A stretch of 64,000 nt of DNA, taken from assembly GCA_001586965.3 (NCBI GenBank), contig LUCW03000505.1, forward strand, positions 7,501-71,500. Direction: 5' to 3'. Positions 17,101 to 33,754 of this stretch are shown piece after piece; within the stretch, counting starts at the first letter, position 1, and every line of letters starts with the position of its first letter. This stretch comes from Sphaeroforma sirkka (taxonomy: Eukaryota; Opisthokonta; Ichthyosporea; Ichthyophonida). The position numbers and the translations under genes are program-made. The notes under the pieces were generated by a model, which had not been told where the DNA came from, did no database searches, and saw nothing but the letters and a program-made list of their open reading frames with translations.

Positions 17101-17469
17101 GCCCTTTGATGCAGCCGTATATAACGGTGTGCACATATCGCCACTATGAAAACGCTCCACACCCACGCCCTCCTCCACAACAATCCTCGCTATTGCTGCC
17201 GGGTCATCTATGTCTATAGCTTTGAATAAACCAGTCAAGCCACGGATCTCATTTTCCGCACTTACGTCAGCGTCAGATTTATAGTCACCTGATACAGCTG
17301 CAGACACATGTGCTGTTCTGTAACAAGTCACGGATGGAACGTCTTTGCTGCTGTTGCCTTCCAAATCCTCGCTCAAGACACCCATATTATCGGATACGCA
17401 AATCGAATCCGTTGAAGTGGTTGATGAGGTCGTACTTTGTGGTGCCAGGATATCCTCGCCGGAATTCAT
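14141..17469 (-). CDS. Ankyrin-repeat protein with two C-terminal membrane spans (5 exons, 748 aa)
   Basis: Minus-strand exons are 17469-17061, 16621-16381, 16166-15880, 15663-15307 and 15093-14141 (stop TAG). All phases close, giving 749 codons. Ankyrin repeats lie at about residues 75-200 (TPLYTAASKGSVRLVELL; NTPLHVASSLGFVRVVEILL) and about 390-540 (GSTAAHLAAN; TALHLASSRGHVHIVAVLL; NTCAHVAAVNGH; KTPLDCAVAL). A weakly structured linker between them holds a VQQAVSAVSTGL segment and an acidic patch. Near the C terminus is a charged helix (ERRKERVERL), then two hydrophobic stretches at about 639-665 and 677-703, and a basic serine-rich tail. The layout recalls ankyrin-plus-membrane proteins in general. 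I recognise no specific orthologue; a membrane-tethered scaffold is an inference. The frame stays intact across five exons, so the gene looks alive. Confidence 0.9.
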
Positions 17470-18263
17470 TATCCGTGGCTGCCCCCTCGAATGAAGTTGT
17501 GTTTAAATATCGCTAAGATTCTCTGACGAAGCTCATTATTTTATATAGTCTTCGCTAATACATATGAGACTAAGTGGTCAAGCAGTGGACCAATTTCATT
17601 TTTGAAACGTGTCCGCCCTTGCGGCCTTGTGGTAGTGGATCGTGATCGAATACGATAAGCGTAATTGAAGTATGACTTCTCCGCCGTATGTATATATATA
17701 TATATACATTATTATTTTGAAATAAATAAATATGATATGTACATAGCCTTCAGGTTTCAGAGGTATATATTTTAAATAATTAAATATAATAGTAGTAGTA
17801 TTTTATACATAGTTAATATTTGGGGGTTTTTTTGAACAAAATATGAAAATATAATATGTATGATAGTACATATTTAGTGTTAAAAAATGTAAATATTGGT
17901 CAACTACACAGACTGAAGGGAGTCTTGTGGAAAGTAAAAACTGAATTCAGTATAACATACATTTTTTTAATCATTATATAGTACATATGCCTTGTAGGCC
18001 TCATAAATATTTAGCTCCTTTAAGCAGTGACAGTGAATATGTTTTGACCAATACGAACAATCAGCAAATTCAACTGTCAACTCAAAAAAGACCTCTTAAA
18101 TTTTTCTAAATCGATTGTTTTTTAGAAAACAACTCACTATATATACTGTACATCATGTTTATTTTTTTAAACCTTATGTACATAGTACACAAGCAGTACA
18201 GTGTACATATTTATAGTGTTTTAGGTCTGGTGATGTGTAGAACTTTTCGATACCGTGTTGCTA
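17470..18263. other. Divergent intergenic region between ankyrin gene and AP2S1
   Basis: Both flanking genes start here and run outward, so it should hold two promoters. It is AT-rich, with a short TA tract at 17690-17706 and one CATAGCCTT word at about 17742. No gene seen. Confidence 0.5.
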
Positions 18264-18322
18264 CCAGTCCGCATCATATGAGCCAGTCCGCATCTATATG
18301 AGCTAGTCCGCATCTATATGAG
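18264..18322. repeat. Three 20-bp tandem repeats just upstream of the AP2S1 start
   Basis: The units CCAGTCCGCATCATATGAG, CCAGTCCGCATCTATATGAG and CTAGTCCGCATCTATATGAG lie head to tail and end 36 bp before the proposed ATG. They fall in the promoter or 5' leader and could be protein-binding repeats, which is speculative. Confidence 0.8.
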
Positions 18323-18358
18323 CCAGATCGAAAGTAGCAAAACTATACCCAGGTGACA

Positions 18359-21416
<3,058 letters not shown>

Positions 21417-22502
21417 TGATTTTACTAAACCCTAAGTTTTCGAGCGGTATCTACGGAATTATTGCTGTAAAAATAGGCCGTCAAACTGCTAGGCTTCCTG
21501 ACCAGTGCCCGCGGTACAACCAATGGTGGGCCGCTGCCACAATCCCCATATCACAGCCGGCGAGAGCTTGACACCAGAGTGTGCACAGTAGTTGTGCGCA
21601 GTCGCAGAATCTTTGAGCAGAGCGTATTGGAGTTCCGTCTATCACAATTGATCGAGTCCACACACCGCTCCACAAATATCTACAAAAGATCACCTCAGCG
21701 CCGCGTTTGTATATACCCAAATCAAGTCAACGTCTAATCATAAAGTACCAAAGAAAATAAGTTCAATACCAATTTCCGTTGCAGACACGACCTTTATTAT
21801 GAACTCGCTTCGAAATTTATGTCCAAAATGATTACTATCAAACTTAGATGGGACTGGACGCTGCTGGCAACTGAATTACTGCCGTTGCATCGACTCTGCA
21901 TTGCACTCAAAAAGAAATATTCACAACAAGCCTGTATAACACCGCTGTGTATTGTAATCTCCATACTTTAACGTATGTTGCCATGCACTTTAAACGCGTC
22001 GACAACCTAGATAGAGTCATCATCTCGCATGACTACGGTTTACATGATATTATATGTATGCATATTTCGCGTTTGTAAACCGCCTCAGTTTATCAACGTA
22101 GTAGTATACGAATATTCCGCCAGAGGGTCCAGGTCTTCCCGGGGATGAACGAGGATCGAACTGACGATAGGACCATACACCAAGATGGTTTTACTAATAT
22201 TTTATTTTATAAATACAAACACAACCTCGCGTAGAAAAAAAAATTGAATATCTAGGATTCAGGGTTCTAGGGTTCACAAGTCATGCACCCATCACAGCCT
22301 CCTAAAATAATGACACATCCATGTTGTATGTAAAATTGTAAACACGCCATAGGCCGGCATAGGGCCATAGGTCATTCGACATCGACGGAAATAAATAGAC
22401 CGGCAAATACTATATTTATCGCCTGTAAGCTGTAATGGTTGTGATATTATGATGTAAGCTACACTGCGTTTGCGCTCAAGGATAGTATTGTATATTGGCA
22501 TA
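21417..22502. other. Gap between AP2S1 and the prenyl synthase
   Basis: No gene I can support. On the minus strand about 21617-21481 one frame reads like a short terminal exon (acceptor ATAG; TELQYALLKDSATAHNYC; stop TAG), but no partner exons were found. A CACAGCCTCCTAAAA word at 22292 belongs to the dispersed CATAGCCTT family. Confidence 0.4.
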
Positions 22503-23634
22503 ATGACGTTAAGTAGATCTCAGATTACTTCGCAATCCTATCGTCACCTTCTACGGAGCTCGCGAGCTACACGCAATGATCTCCATAACAGCTGTCGATT
22601 TGAGACGTATCCCTATCAATCCCGTCACGGCACAGATTTGAATGGGGCCTTTACAAGACAACTACATACCACAGGCATACTAAGGGCACAACCAGTACGA
22701 TCAAAAGTTGGCAACAACTGCCTGTATTCTCAAACGTCTCTTACTAGGATACGTGGCTCATATGTAGCTCAAGATACTTGCACGCCGACCCATACAGTGC
22801 AAAGAACATATACGGCAGAGGTCAAAGATTTGGCGAGACAAAGGAAAGTAGTACCGCTGAGTTCCATGAACGACTTGGTTCAGAATGACCTGCATGTTGT
22901 TAAGCAAAAGATTGGTGATCACTTAAACAACTCGCACGAGCCTTTGAGTGACACGGCGAGATACTACTTTGATCAGAAAGGTAAAAGCATCAGACCGATA
23001 GTTATGCTACTTATGGCGAAAGCATTAAGCAAGAAGCTATCCAAATCTGATTCCCATCATGGTCTGATTAATGATCAACAGTACACACTTGCCATGATCG
23101 CAGAGATGATACACACATCTAGTTTAGTACATGACGATGTGATCGACGAGGCCGATACACGTCGTAAAAACCCCTCCGCGAACAAGAAATTCGGCGACCC
23201 GCTGGCTATCTACGCAGGCGACTTCATACTTGCAAAGGCCTCGATGGCACTTGCCGGTCTGAACAATCTGGATCTGATCACTACGATTGCAACTATCATC
23301 GATGATTTGGTGGACGGTGAATTGAAACAGCTGAGTAACGAGGCGAAAGCAAGTCACAAGGTCCGATTCGACCACTACCTGACGAAGACATATTTGAAAA
23401 CGGCGAGTTTATTTGCTAACGGGTGCTTGTCTATTGCAACTGCTTCAAAGATGGATGAACAGACCTGTGAATGGAGTCGCAGCTTTGGCCACGACCTTGG
23501 CATGGCTTTTCAGGTCTGTAATTTTGATGAGGAGTGTTCAGGTTACCTACATGCCAGTATTTAGATGCCCTCGCGCATATACACATATATATACACACAC
23601 ACACAACACCACGTGCCCCATTCTACCCCACCCC

Positions 23635-23689
<55 letters not shown>

Positions 23690-23711
23690 TATATTATATA
23701 TATATACATAC

Positions 23712-23798
<87 letters not shown>

Positions 23799-25309
23799 TG
23801 ATGTGTGTGTGCATGTGTTGTGTATGTGTTGTGTATTATATATTTTATGTATGCATATATATATATTATATATTATTATATATATATATATATTATATTA
23901 TATATATATGTATACATATAATATATATATACATATATATCGCATATGTATAATATATATGGCATACATATGTATATACATATACATATATAATATACAT
24001 ATATATACATGTATGTGCGTGTGTGCGTGTTGTGATGCAAAATTATGTGTATGTATTATATATATATATATTATATATATATATTATATATATTATATAT
24101 ATATATATATTATATATATATATATATATATTCATATATATATATATTACATGGCATTATATATTACATGTATTATACATATATATATATATATATTATA
24201 TATGTGTGTGTGTGCGTGTGATTGTGTGTGTGCGTGTGTGTGTTGTGTGTGTTTATGTGTGTGTGTGTGTGTGTTCATACCATGATTTGTCAGAAGGCTT
24301 GCATTTGTGTAGTATGTACTTAGTATATATATATTATGGGTTCAAATACTGAATATATCTAATTTGTATCTTATTCTGCGTATGGTATACTCATGAAAAG
24401 TTTTGTTATACGGGAGTTATGTGAACAGTTTTGGTTTTTGAGAGCTTCTTCATATATACTGACCGGACATTTCTTTTTTATCTATAGTCCCGCAGACATA
24501 TTTGATCATGTGGTGCTCAAATGATAAGATACACAGAACAAAATATTTGCATAGTTGGATGGTTTCGTGTGTATATGCAGAGTGTACGTAAAACTAAGTG
24601 CCAAGTGTGTATGTCTGTTTTTGAACCGAATCCTGTTCACAGGTGATAGATGATGTTCTAGACTTAGTCAGCACAAGTGAAGAGCTGGGCAAGCCAAGTT
24701 CAGCGGATCTTAGCTTAGGGTTGGCCACCGCGCCGATACTTTATGCAGCGGAGGAATTCCCAGAGCTGAATCCCCTGATTAAAAGGCGATTTAAGGGACC
24801 TGGAGACGTACATGAGGTGTGTTTCCTGAGATGCCTGAATAGGATGACTTTTTATCTTCCAGTTAGAACTGTGCACGTCAATCTGGTCGTGTCGAGCTAT
24901 TATTTGAGAACGACTACAGTGGTGCAAACGACCACCTGAATATGTATCGTTGCCCTGAGCTATCGATTGACAACTAGCTCTGTTTTTGTCTGCAACATAC
25001 TCGTAATACAGGCGTTACATTATTTGAATAAGAGCTCCGGCCTGGCACGGAGTCGAGAGCTAGCCGCCGAGTATGGACAGTCAGCGGTTCGCACTATACA
25101 GCAGGTGTGTGGCCATCGTCTGGTTTTATTGATGCATGTTGTTTTTCAAATGTTTATCAAATTATTGTGAGTTCACGCTAATTTCGAATTGAAAACTAGA
25201 TTTAGCTAAAATACTACCATTCGCACCGTCTCAAATACAGCTACCCGAGAGTTTAGAGCGTCAGGCGCTAGTTGATCTATGTGCATTAGTGCTTAGCAGG
25301 AGCAGTTAA
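22503..25309 (+). CDS. PDSS1: Long-chain trans-polyprenyl diphosphate synthase, mitochondrial (4 exons, 448 aa)
   Basis: Exons are 22503-23513, 24643-24816, 25012-25104 and 25241-25309, giving 449 codons. The enzyme condenses isopentenyl diphosphate onto an allylic primer to make the ubiquinone side chain. The first aspartate-rich motif is DDVID (residues 211-215) within SSLVHDDVIDEADTRR. Before it lies KGKSIRPIVMLLMAKAL, and after it KFGDPLAIYAGDFILAKA and DGELKQL. The second motif DDVLD (about 340-344) follows GMAFQV and is reached across intron 1. The first ~110 residues are rich in Arg, Ser and Thr with few acids, as in mitochondrial targeting peptides. The ATG at 22503 is the first in frame; upstream is only a TTG. 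It could be the catalytic subunit of a PDSS1/PDSS2 pair or a COQ1 homo-oligomer; the sequence does not decide. Intron 1 carries a microsatellite island. Confidence 0.94.
23570..24275. repeat. TA/TG microsatellite island in prenyl synthase intron 1
   Basis: Long TA tracts lie at 23636-23792, mixed TA/TATG words at 23840-24190, and a TG-rich block at 24200-24275. It begins about 55 bp after the exon 1 donor. Confidence 0.95.
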
Positions 25310-26258
25310 GGCCACCCCGCTGCAGTTTCCGCTGATATTATGTGAAAATAATCTATTTCAGTTGGTAACCAGAGCTTAGGATAGTCGGATTCGATTCCGG
25401 GTTGATATGTTGTTGACTGTAGCAAAGACAAACAAACAGAAAACAATTTTTTGCAACATAAATGCGCTTACCGGTTCCAACTGACTACCAAGTATCAACA
25501 TATGGGCCGCCGTCCCGTGTCCGAAAGAATGTGAAATGAGGAAGAGGCGTTATATACAATGTGCTCAGGAGACGTGGTATGGTCTGATCATGTGGCACTC
25601 ATTGAAACTGCCTTATTACAGACAATGCAGCTAGTGAGCTAGTACAAACATTCAGTGTTGTACAGATGAGAGGCTCAGTATCTCCCTTCTGAAGGGTTAT
25701 ACAAGACCTGTTGTATAAACGATATTTAATCTGTGCTGTGGAGGTTTTTACTATCAGTCCATCAATCAACTTCCAGTCTAAAATACTACGGGTCAAGATC
25801 ACGATGACATAGCTGGCGTCATGTACAATTGTTTCAAGCTTGATACCAGAATGCGAAGAACCCACTCCGGTCGATAGCCAATACTGAGCGAGCATCTTGT
25901 GAGTAATTAGTTTGGAGTGACGCAAAATTCTAAGCACGAGCTTCAGCCATGAGCATACCTATACCAAATTTCGCAAATATTCTATGAGGTAGCAATAGGG
26001 GCCTATTGAAAATGATCAATATATATGTTCCTGAATAGAATAAATTTGGACTCTGGATAAAATAAATTTGGACTCGAATTAATTTGACAATTTTATTTTA
26101 AGGAACAAGGAATATTACAGCTTGACTCCAAATAACATGTACTTACACTCCACGCAAGGCGAAGGTAGCATTCAATGAAATGAACCCACATGCAGATACA
26201 AGGCGTCTACAGATACAGACAAGAACATCTACTAAAAAAGACTTTTAACCATTACAAG

Positions 26259-26260
<2 letters not shown>
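25310..26260. other. Gap 3' of the prenyl synthase
   Basis: No supported gene. A tRNA B-box-like GGATTCGATTCC lies at about 25387, but no tRNA fold accompanies it. A minus-strand open frame at 25599-25937 has no recognisable domain and could be chance. Confidence 0.4.
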
Positions 26261-28056
<1,796 letters not shown>

Positions 28057-31012
28057 ATGGAACTGACGAGCACCTCCGGCAAACGGAGAGCTCTGTGCAG
28101 CAACGATCTGCCTATATTCTCCGACGATGAGGACTCACACGGCACTGTGCGATTCAGTGGACTATGGGGGAGGAAGAGGCTACGGGTGAATGGTAGTACC
28201 GGTTCACACAATCATATACTTTTCTTTCAAGACAAAAGTGATGTACCTAAAGATCAGAATACCGAAGTTTGTATAGCTGTGCGACACAGCCATGGTTCAC
28301 CCATCACCTTAAATTCCAGTCTGGTGACACAAATAGGGGGCCAGGCAGAAAGAGAGAGTATATGTGGTTCGTCAGGTATAGCTGGAACTACTGATCGCAT
28401 TTCCTCAAAAAGCGGTACGTGTAATAATAGCAGCGGTGCAATGGCTGCACCGACACACCGTGATATTCAGAAGCGCGTTGTATCAGAGAGTACCACAGAG
28501 ATTCTGAAAATGAAAAATCAGAACCGAGGCAGCGTCTCTCTCAAGGGAAAGAAAAAGGGAAAAGGTAAGGACGGCGGCGACAAAAGACATAATGCCTTAG
28601 AATTAACGAGTTTCGACGATCTGTTGAGTAGTACCCAGGTAGGTGTCCCCGGAATAACCCTGAAAAAAAAAAGCTGCTGTAAGAGGTGGAGGAGGAGGTG
28701 GCGGAATGAATACGACGAGAGGGAGTGCGAGAGGGAATGGAAAGGGCTTTGGCAGGGGAAGGGGAAGAGGAGGACATCTGACCGATAGAACTGCTTCTAA
28801 GAATGAAAGCACAGGCGCAATAGATACTTCTGGGGCTAGAGTAGGCGTAGTTCAAGATAGAGAGCTAGGAGAGTTGGCATATGGGCAAATTCAAGGTGAG
28901 GATGCAACTGGATCTGTTACGGGTATCGGATTTGATATTATAGCCAGCGAGGGACAAAGAGCCATCGCAAATGGCTTAGGTGCACAAGGAGAGATCACCA
29001 ACGAAAAGATTACTATAAATGGAAAAGGCAGTAGCACAGATATTTGGAATGCCAAAGTCATCCAGAAGGGTAAGAAACAGTTACCTAAATCGCGAAATGG
29101 AAAAGTTGCCAAGTTGCGGGAATCGTTGAAGCGTCAACCGAACCGAGCTGGTGTACGGAAAGCACAACTGAAGCAAAAAATCACAAAGAACAACAAACAG
29201 AGCTCAGCTAATATACCGAGCGCAACGAAGCAACCACCTGCACCCCCAAGTGATATTGTGGATACCGGTATCACGGGCTTATCATTGCTGGTACAGAGTC
29301 AACGAGCTGTGGCAGGCGATGTTATATTTGATGGTATGTGTTTGTATGTGCGTCTATCGTATACCCAAGGTTCTACATATGCATTGTGCGCACACATCAT
29401 CGTATTCAATATCGGGACTGCCTGTACGATTAAGTGGGGATATATGATCGAATGATAGTAGCGATCTACCTCATCTTCATATATATATAATAAATATCGA
29501 ATTATTGCCTGTAGAGAAATATAATTATTTAAGTATATATGTGTGTAGGCAATTTAGTTTCGTGCTTGATGTCGCGGTGTAAGGGCTGAGGTATTTTGTT
29601 TCTGGAGCATACAGATTGTAATAGATTCCTCACGGCTGTGCGTTGTTTCAAATACAGTATACTGTATGCTATGTGCTGTATGTAAAGTTATTCGCATCAT
29701 TCGTAATCTTGATACTTGAGTGAGAATCGTCTAGATACGGATAATAAATATCCAACATTTATGAATGCTTTTTTTCTCGCTTCTTACTATACAATGAACA
29801 GGTCAAACTAAAATATCTCGACAGGATTACACATGTTTTGCGAGTTGTCTTACATCGACTAGCTGAGTGCGGATAGTCACCTTACAGGCGGCATACACGC
29901 GCTACATATTCCCGCAAGCGGAATTTTATTCTCGCTTAGTTGAGTACAATCCCATTTAAGACTGGTGTTTCTCTTAGACATCCTGAATTAACCTTTCTAT
30001 TTCCCATTCACGGTATACTTTATCACGTTATATAGGCGTAAAAGGCCTGGCAGAGAGAGAACGTCAGCGGCTTGTAGCGGCTGAGATCGAAGAAGAACGC
30101 AAAGAGGACGAACGGCAAAGAAATGAGGCAGAAAAGGCGAAGAAACAATTGAAGAGATATGCTTGTAAGAGTTATATCAAAAGGAATTGCGACAAAGGTG
30201 ATGATTGTAATTTTCACCATAACGTCGAGCAAGATCCTCTGCGGATCTGTTCATATTATTCCAATGGATATTGTTCCAAGGGAGACGCTTGTCCGTTTTC
30301 ACACGACTGTGAACGCGCAAAAAAACAGACATGTGCATTTTACCTAGCTAACCTGTGCATGAAGGGGCAAGCATGTCAATTCTCACACGTGGGCGAGCAG
30401 GTCAGACAAGTGACTGTGTGCAAGTATTTCTTGGATAACACTTGCACTGCGGGCGGCAGTTGCAGGTATGAACACAACACCCAGGATGTACCCTGTGCAG
30501 ATCACTTCTTCTTACCGGAGGGATGTTTACACGGCGACGAGTGTATATTCTCGCACAAGACAAGTAGTAAGAACAAGCCAGAGTACTTGCTGCATATCAC
30601 CCAAGCCCGTGCAAAAATCAAAAGGTCTCGCGTGGCGCAAACTTTGCTTACTACCCAGCCCGTAGTGGTTGAACGCGACGATGGTGAACTGTCACCTCAC
30701 GACGCCGACAGCACTTCGGAAGAAACCCTTGGGATTGTGGACGCAGAAGCAGCTTCGACTATCGACGTCCAGGGTATACCTAGTCCAACTCCGGGTGTAT
30801 TAGATGCAGCTTCTGTCGAGGCTACCGCACTGAGTGAGTCAAATGAAATACCCGCGCAGACAATGACGGCACCGTTGGATATAGCCGAGGGTCCAGACAC
30901 TGGTGTATTTGAAGTTGTCGATTCAAAAGCAAGTTCGCCTATTAGAGACGTAGATATTGTAGGTGAATCTTGGGAGGAGACTGTAGAATCTGATGAGGAT
31001 GAATGGATTTAA
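28057..31012 (+). CDS. Five-finger CCCH zinc-finger protein with RG-rich region (2 exons, apparent frame slip)
   Basis: Exon 1 is 28057-29333 and exon 2 is 30036-31012 (stop TAA). The family binds RNA in the nucleus. Exon 2 starts with a charged helix, then five CCCH fingers at about residues 465-610: C-x7-C-x5-C-x3-H units such as CKSYIKRNCDKGDDCNFHH, CSYYSNGYCSKGDACPFSH, CAFYLANLCMKGQACQFSH and CKYFLDNTCTAGGSCRYEH, and a fifth ending DECIFSH. An acidic tail follows. Exon 1 is serine/lysine-rich and holds an arginine-glycine stretch (GKGFGRGRGRGG). Two frames join only if one base is dropped at an A10 run near 28662-28671. This is most simply an assembly or homopolymer error; a real slip or break is less likely. 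With it the product would be about 750 aa. Finger spacing resembles ZC3H4/6/8- or ZC3H3-type proteins, but I cannot choose. A likely poly(A) signal AATAAA lies at 31059. Confidence 0.85.
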
Positions 31013-31058
31013 AGGGCGTTAAGTAAAGTTTCTATGAATATTTAAATAACTAATTAAA

Positions 31059-31064
31059 AATAAA
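31059..31064 (+). terminator. Polyadenylation signal AATAAA
   Basis: AATAAA 47 bp after the CCCH gene stop codon, in an A-rich stretch. Confidence 0.55.
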
Positions 31065-31309
31065 ACAGGAAGACTAGAGCATAAGCGTCTGTTTAATGAT
31101 CAAGTGTTGTATCTCAATATCTAGAACTTCTGCGACCAGTTGAAGAGTTCGACAACGGTTCCTTAAATCCAGTAGCATTGAACTTATCCGATTGCCTTCT
31201 TGATCCTCAGGTAAAATGAAATATCGCATTTTGTAGCATCGTAAATTATTGCCATTCAAAACTGTTGTACACTTTAATCACACCACGCTCTGTGCAGTCA
31301 AGAAAGTTG

Positions 31310-31890
31310 TTAGTGCTTATTCATGACTCTATCATAATCTCGAATGACGCGCTGTACGCGTTTCTCGAGCACTTCACAGTTGAGAGACCGAAACGTCTCG
31401 CGAAGTCGTAGCATCTGTGCTGGTGTCGAAGCTCTCACGACGTCTTCCAGTCTTTTTGACCCTTCCAACAGGCTGACCACTTTTCGGAAGCTGCATAGGG
31501 ATAGATCGGTAAATGTGACTCCAAATGCGAGTTGCAAGACTCAAAAATGAAGGATTGACCCGCAAGGATATGGGATGACGAAGTGTTTTAGACCTTTTAG
31601 AACATTTCCACAGGGTAACCGGTGAATGATTGTAAACTGCAAGATCTAGGGTAGCGAAGAGTTCTCTCATTCCTGAATATGCACCTTTGAGAATCTCGGC
31701 TAACCAAGCTAACGAAGACAACCGGTAAAGATTACCTTTCTGGATCAGCGTTGACATAGTAGTGTCCAGACACTTTCTCCCAGGGAACGTCGAACATTAG
31801 CGACAGCCGCCAAGGACTTTCCACAATACATTGCCTGGACACACACACAACTTTATCGCGAACTCGCAGCTTAACATCTGTGTCGGTCAT
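31310..31890 (-). CDS. Small BTB/KCTD (T1)-like protein, 2 exons, 111 aa
   Basis: Minus-strand exons are 31890-31736 and 31490-31310 (stop TAA), with donor GTAATC and acceptor ATGCAG. The phases close to 112 codons. The sequence follows the tetramerisation-type BTB pattern: VKLRV then VSRQCIVESP, LSLMFDVPWE, HYYVNADPESFRKVVSLL, and a helix-rich end. In KCTD proteins and voltage-gated K+ channels this fold assembles oligomers or binds cullin-3. The usual NVGG at the start is replaced by RVRD, and nothing follows the domain, so it is a stand-alone BTB (inference). Exon 1 is too short to stand out as an open frame by itself. The gene converges on the CCCH gene, with about 300 bp between the stops. 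An open frame at 31259-31074 on the same strand might be an alternative 3' exon, but I cannot support it. Confidence 0.72.
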
Positions 31891-32652
31891 TATACTAACA
31901 ATCTGTACGTGTATTGACTCACTTCCAACCTCTTAATTATTTGAATAGAAGAATAGGATCGATAAACTTGACGAAATGGACAAACTCAATGCATACTTAC
32001 CACTTCATACCATTTGCAACCATTTGATATATGGTGAAGGTGACAAAAACAACCTTATCCAGGAAGACTGTGGCTCGAGCCAACCCCAAACATTAATGAT
32101 ACATATTATTGGCACATAGGGACAACGCAACTACACATGATATCAACGAAAGTGAAAATACCTATTTCGACACAAAGTTTTCAACAACAATCACTAAAAG
32201 GGCGCTACTAGTACAAAAAAAAAATAGGGGCTGTATGAGATTATATATAGATACGAGAAGTCACTGCGAGTATGTGGTGAGGTATATCTGTAATCAATTT
32301 GTCATATGTAGCATAGCCTTCTAAATTCAACAGGTTTTGGCTGAAAAGTGAAAACCCGTCTTAGGAGGCTATCTGCCATATCACAGCCTTTTAAACTTAA
32401 CATATCATAGCCCTCGATATCCATACACCATAGCCTTCTTGTTTTTTTATTTTATATAAAGACATAACCTAATTGAACAACAAAGGTTATTTGAGGATTG
32501 AAGGAAAAATACTTACTGAATATGTACCGCACTCCATTACCATTTTCAAAATTTATACTTTAAAATCCATTGCCACCATATTGCAATACTTACTGACCCC
32601 GGCCGTCTCTGACTCTCTCTCCTACTCTCTAGTAGTATTTAGTAAATATGTA
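31891..32652. other. Gap with CATAGCCTT-type dispersed repeat words
   Basis: No gene. Words of the CATAGCCTTCTAAA family occur at about 32311, 32381, 32405 and 32428. The part from 32330 resembles 8050-8150. A poly-A run lies near 32214-32225. Confidence 0.5.
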
Positions 32653-33754
32653 GAGGTCATACCTCTATATATGTCCAGGTTCAGCCAGGGCAAAATTTGG
32701 ACACATATAGAGGTAGACATGTCTGGGTCAATTAGTACCTGTGAGGTGCATAGGACAAATATGGAGCTGATAGTACCCTTTCTCTCGCAATATTATCTTT
32801 TTGCATGCACTTCGTTGGACAGACTAATAATTTCTCTCCAGCGATCATAAACCTCTGTATAGTGTTTATACTTATACCATATGTTGTACGTGTAGCTTGT
32901 ACGGCTTCTTTGATTATATCAATCTTATAGTTCCCTCTCCATGGCTGGCTCAAGTCATATCCACTCTTTTTGATAGTGCGCACAACGACACCTTTCTCGT
33001 CGTCTGTTAGATTAACTCTTTTTGCTGGAAGAGCTAGCACCTTTGAAAACACAGGGTTGTTTGTACACCTTCTTTTTATTACTATTAAACAGTCTCTTCA
33101 GTCTTGTATCTGACGCTTCATTTACCCCAGACGAGACACCTTGCTTAGACGTAGATTGTGTCGTAACATCCTGAATTGCATCAGAATCAGAAGTTGTCTG
33201 ACCCAACAGTGATGCTGCAGATGCAAGTGGTGACAATTCGTTTGATTGGCTCGCTTTTGATGTATTTGATGGCTTGAAATTATCTGTAGACACGCAGTAA
33301 CCGATCGAGTTCGATCCAAACCCCTCGTCACGATGCACGCCACAAAAGGCATGCATATTACGATCGCAACCAGTAGAATTGTGAGCACCCGATGTCGGTT
33401 GAGTGATCGTGCACCCTTGCACGGAACAGCGACCTCAGCTAGAAGTATCCTCCATGAAGAAGAAGTAAGCCTTAGTGGCGCGTTTTCAGTGTGTGTAGAG
33501 TGTAGACTACCCATATGTATACTTAATACTTATTGTATGAAGTCTCACTGAGATTGTACCCATGGCCCCACTCATGGTTGGATCAATAGGGAGTATTGAT
33601 GAGTCAAAATTTAAACTGAGAGCTTATTAAAAGTAGTTCCAGACTTCCAGGGCCCAAAAAGGGCCCCAGCTCTCTAGGGGGTCGGCTGAAATGAAAAGTG
33701 GACATATATAGAGGTAGACACTTAAAGAGGTAGACATATAAAGAGGTATGACTG
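32653..33754 (-). mobile_element. Decayed pogo/Tigger-like (Tc1/mariner superfamily) DNA transposon
   Basis: The ends carry inverted GTCATACCTCTWTATATGTC, very like the CAGGCATACCTC start of Tigger elements, and TA lies just outside both ends (32651-32652 and 33755-33756). Near each end further copies of GACATATATAGAGGTAGACA-like words form nested inverted repeats. Inside, on the minus strand, 33422-33012 encodes a C/H-rich stretch (STGCDRNMHAFCGVHRDEG) and 33052-32732 a segment AKRVNLTDDEKGVVVRTIKK like the N-terminal helix-turn-helix of CENP-B/pogo transposases. No DDE catalytic domain is present in the 1.1 kb, and the frames do not connect without an intron or frame change, so the copy is internally deleted and inactive. 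Family call is by end sequence and is moderately sure. Confidence 0.65.

Noticed and set aside
21481-21720. 79-codon minus-strand frame 3' of AP2S1
   Set aside because: Tryptophan- and cysteine-rich odd composition. Another frame of the same stretch looks slightly more protein-like, but neither has partner exons.
22135-22190. Minus-strand tRNA-like stretch (ACGAGGATCGAACTGACG, then CCATACACCAAGATGG)
   Set aside because: The T-arm stem does not pair, the anticodon loop would be 8 nt and no D arm follows. Not a functional tRNA.
25360-25420. tRNA-like piece with CAGTTGGTA and GGATTCGATTCC
   Set aside because: The two boxes are too close for a tRNA, with no anticodon arm or acceptor stem between and around them. 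At most a relic.
25599-25937. 112-codon minus-strand frame
   Set aside because: No domain, no plausible partner exons, begins at a non-ATG, and the length is within chance for a window this size.
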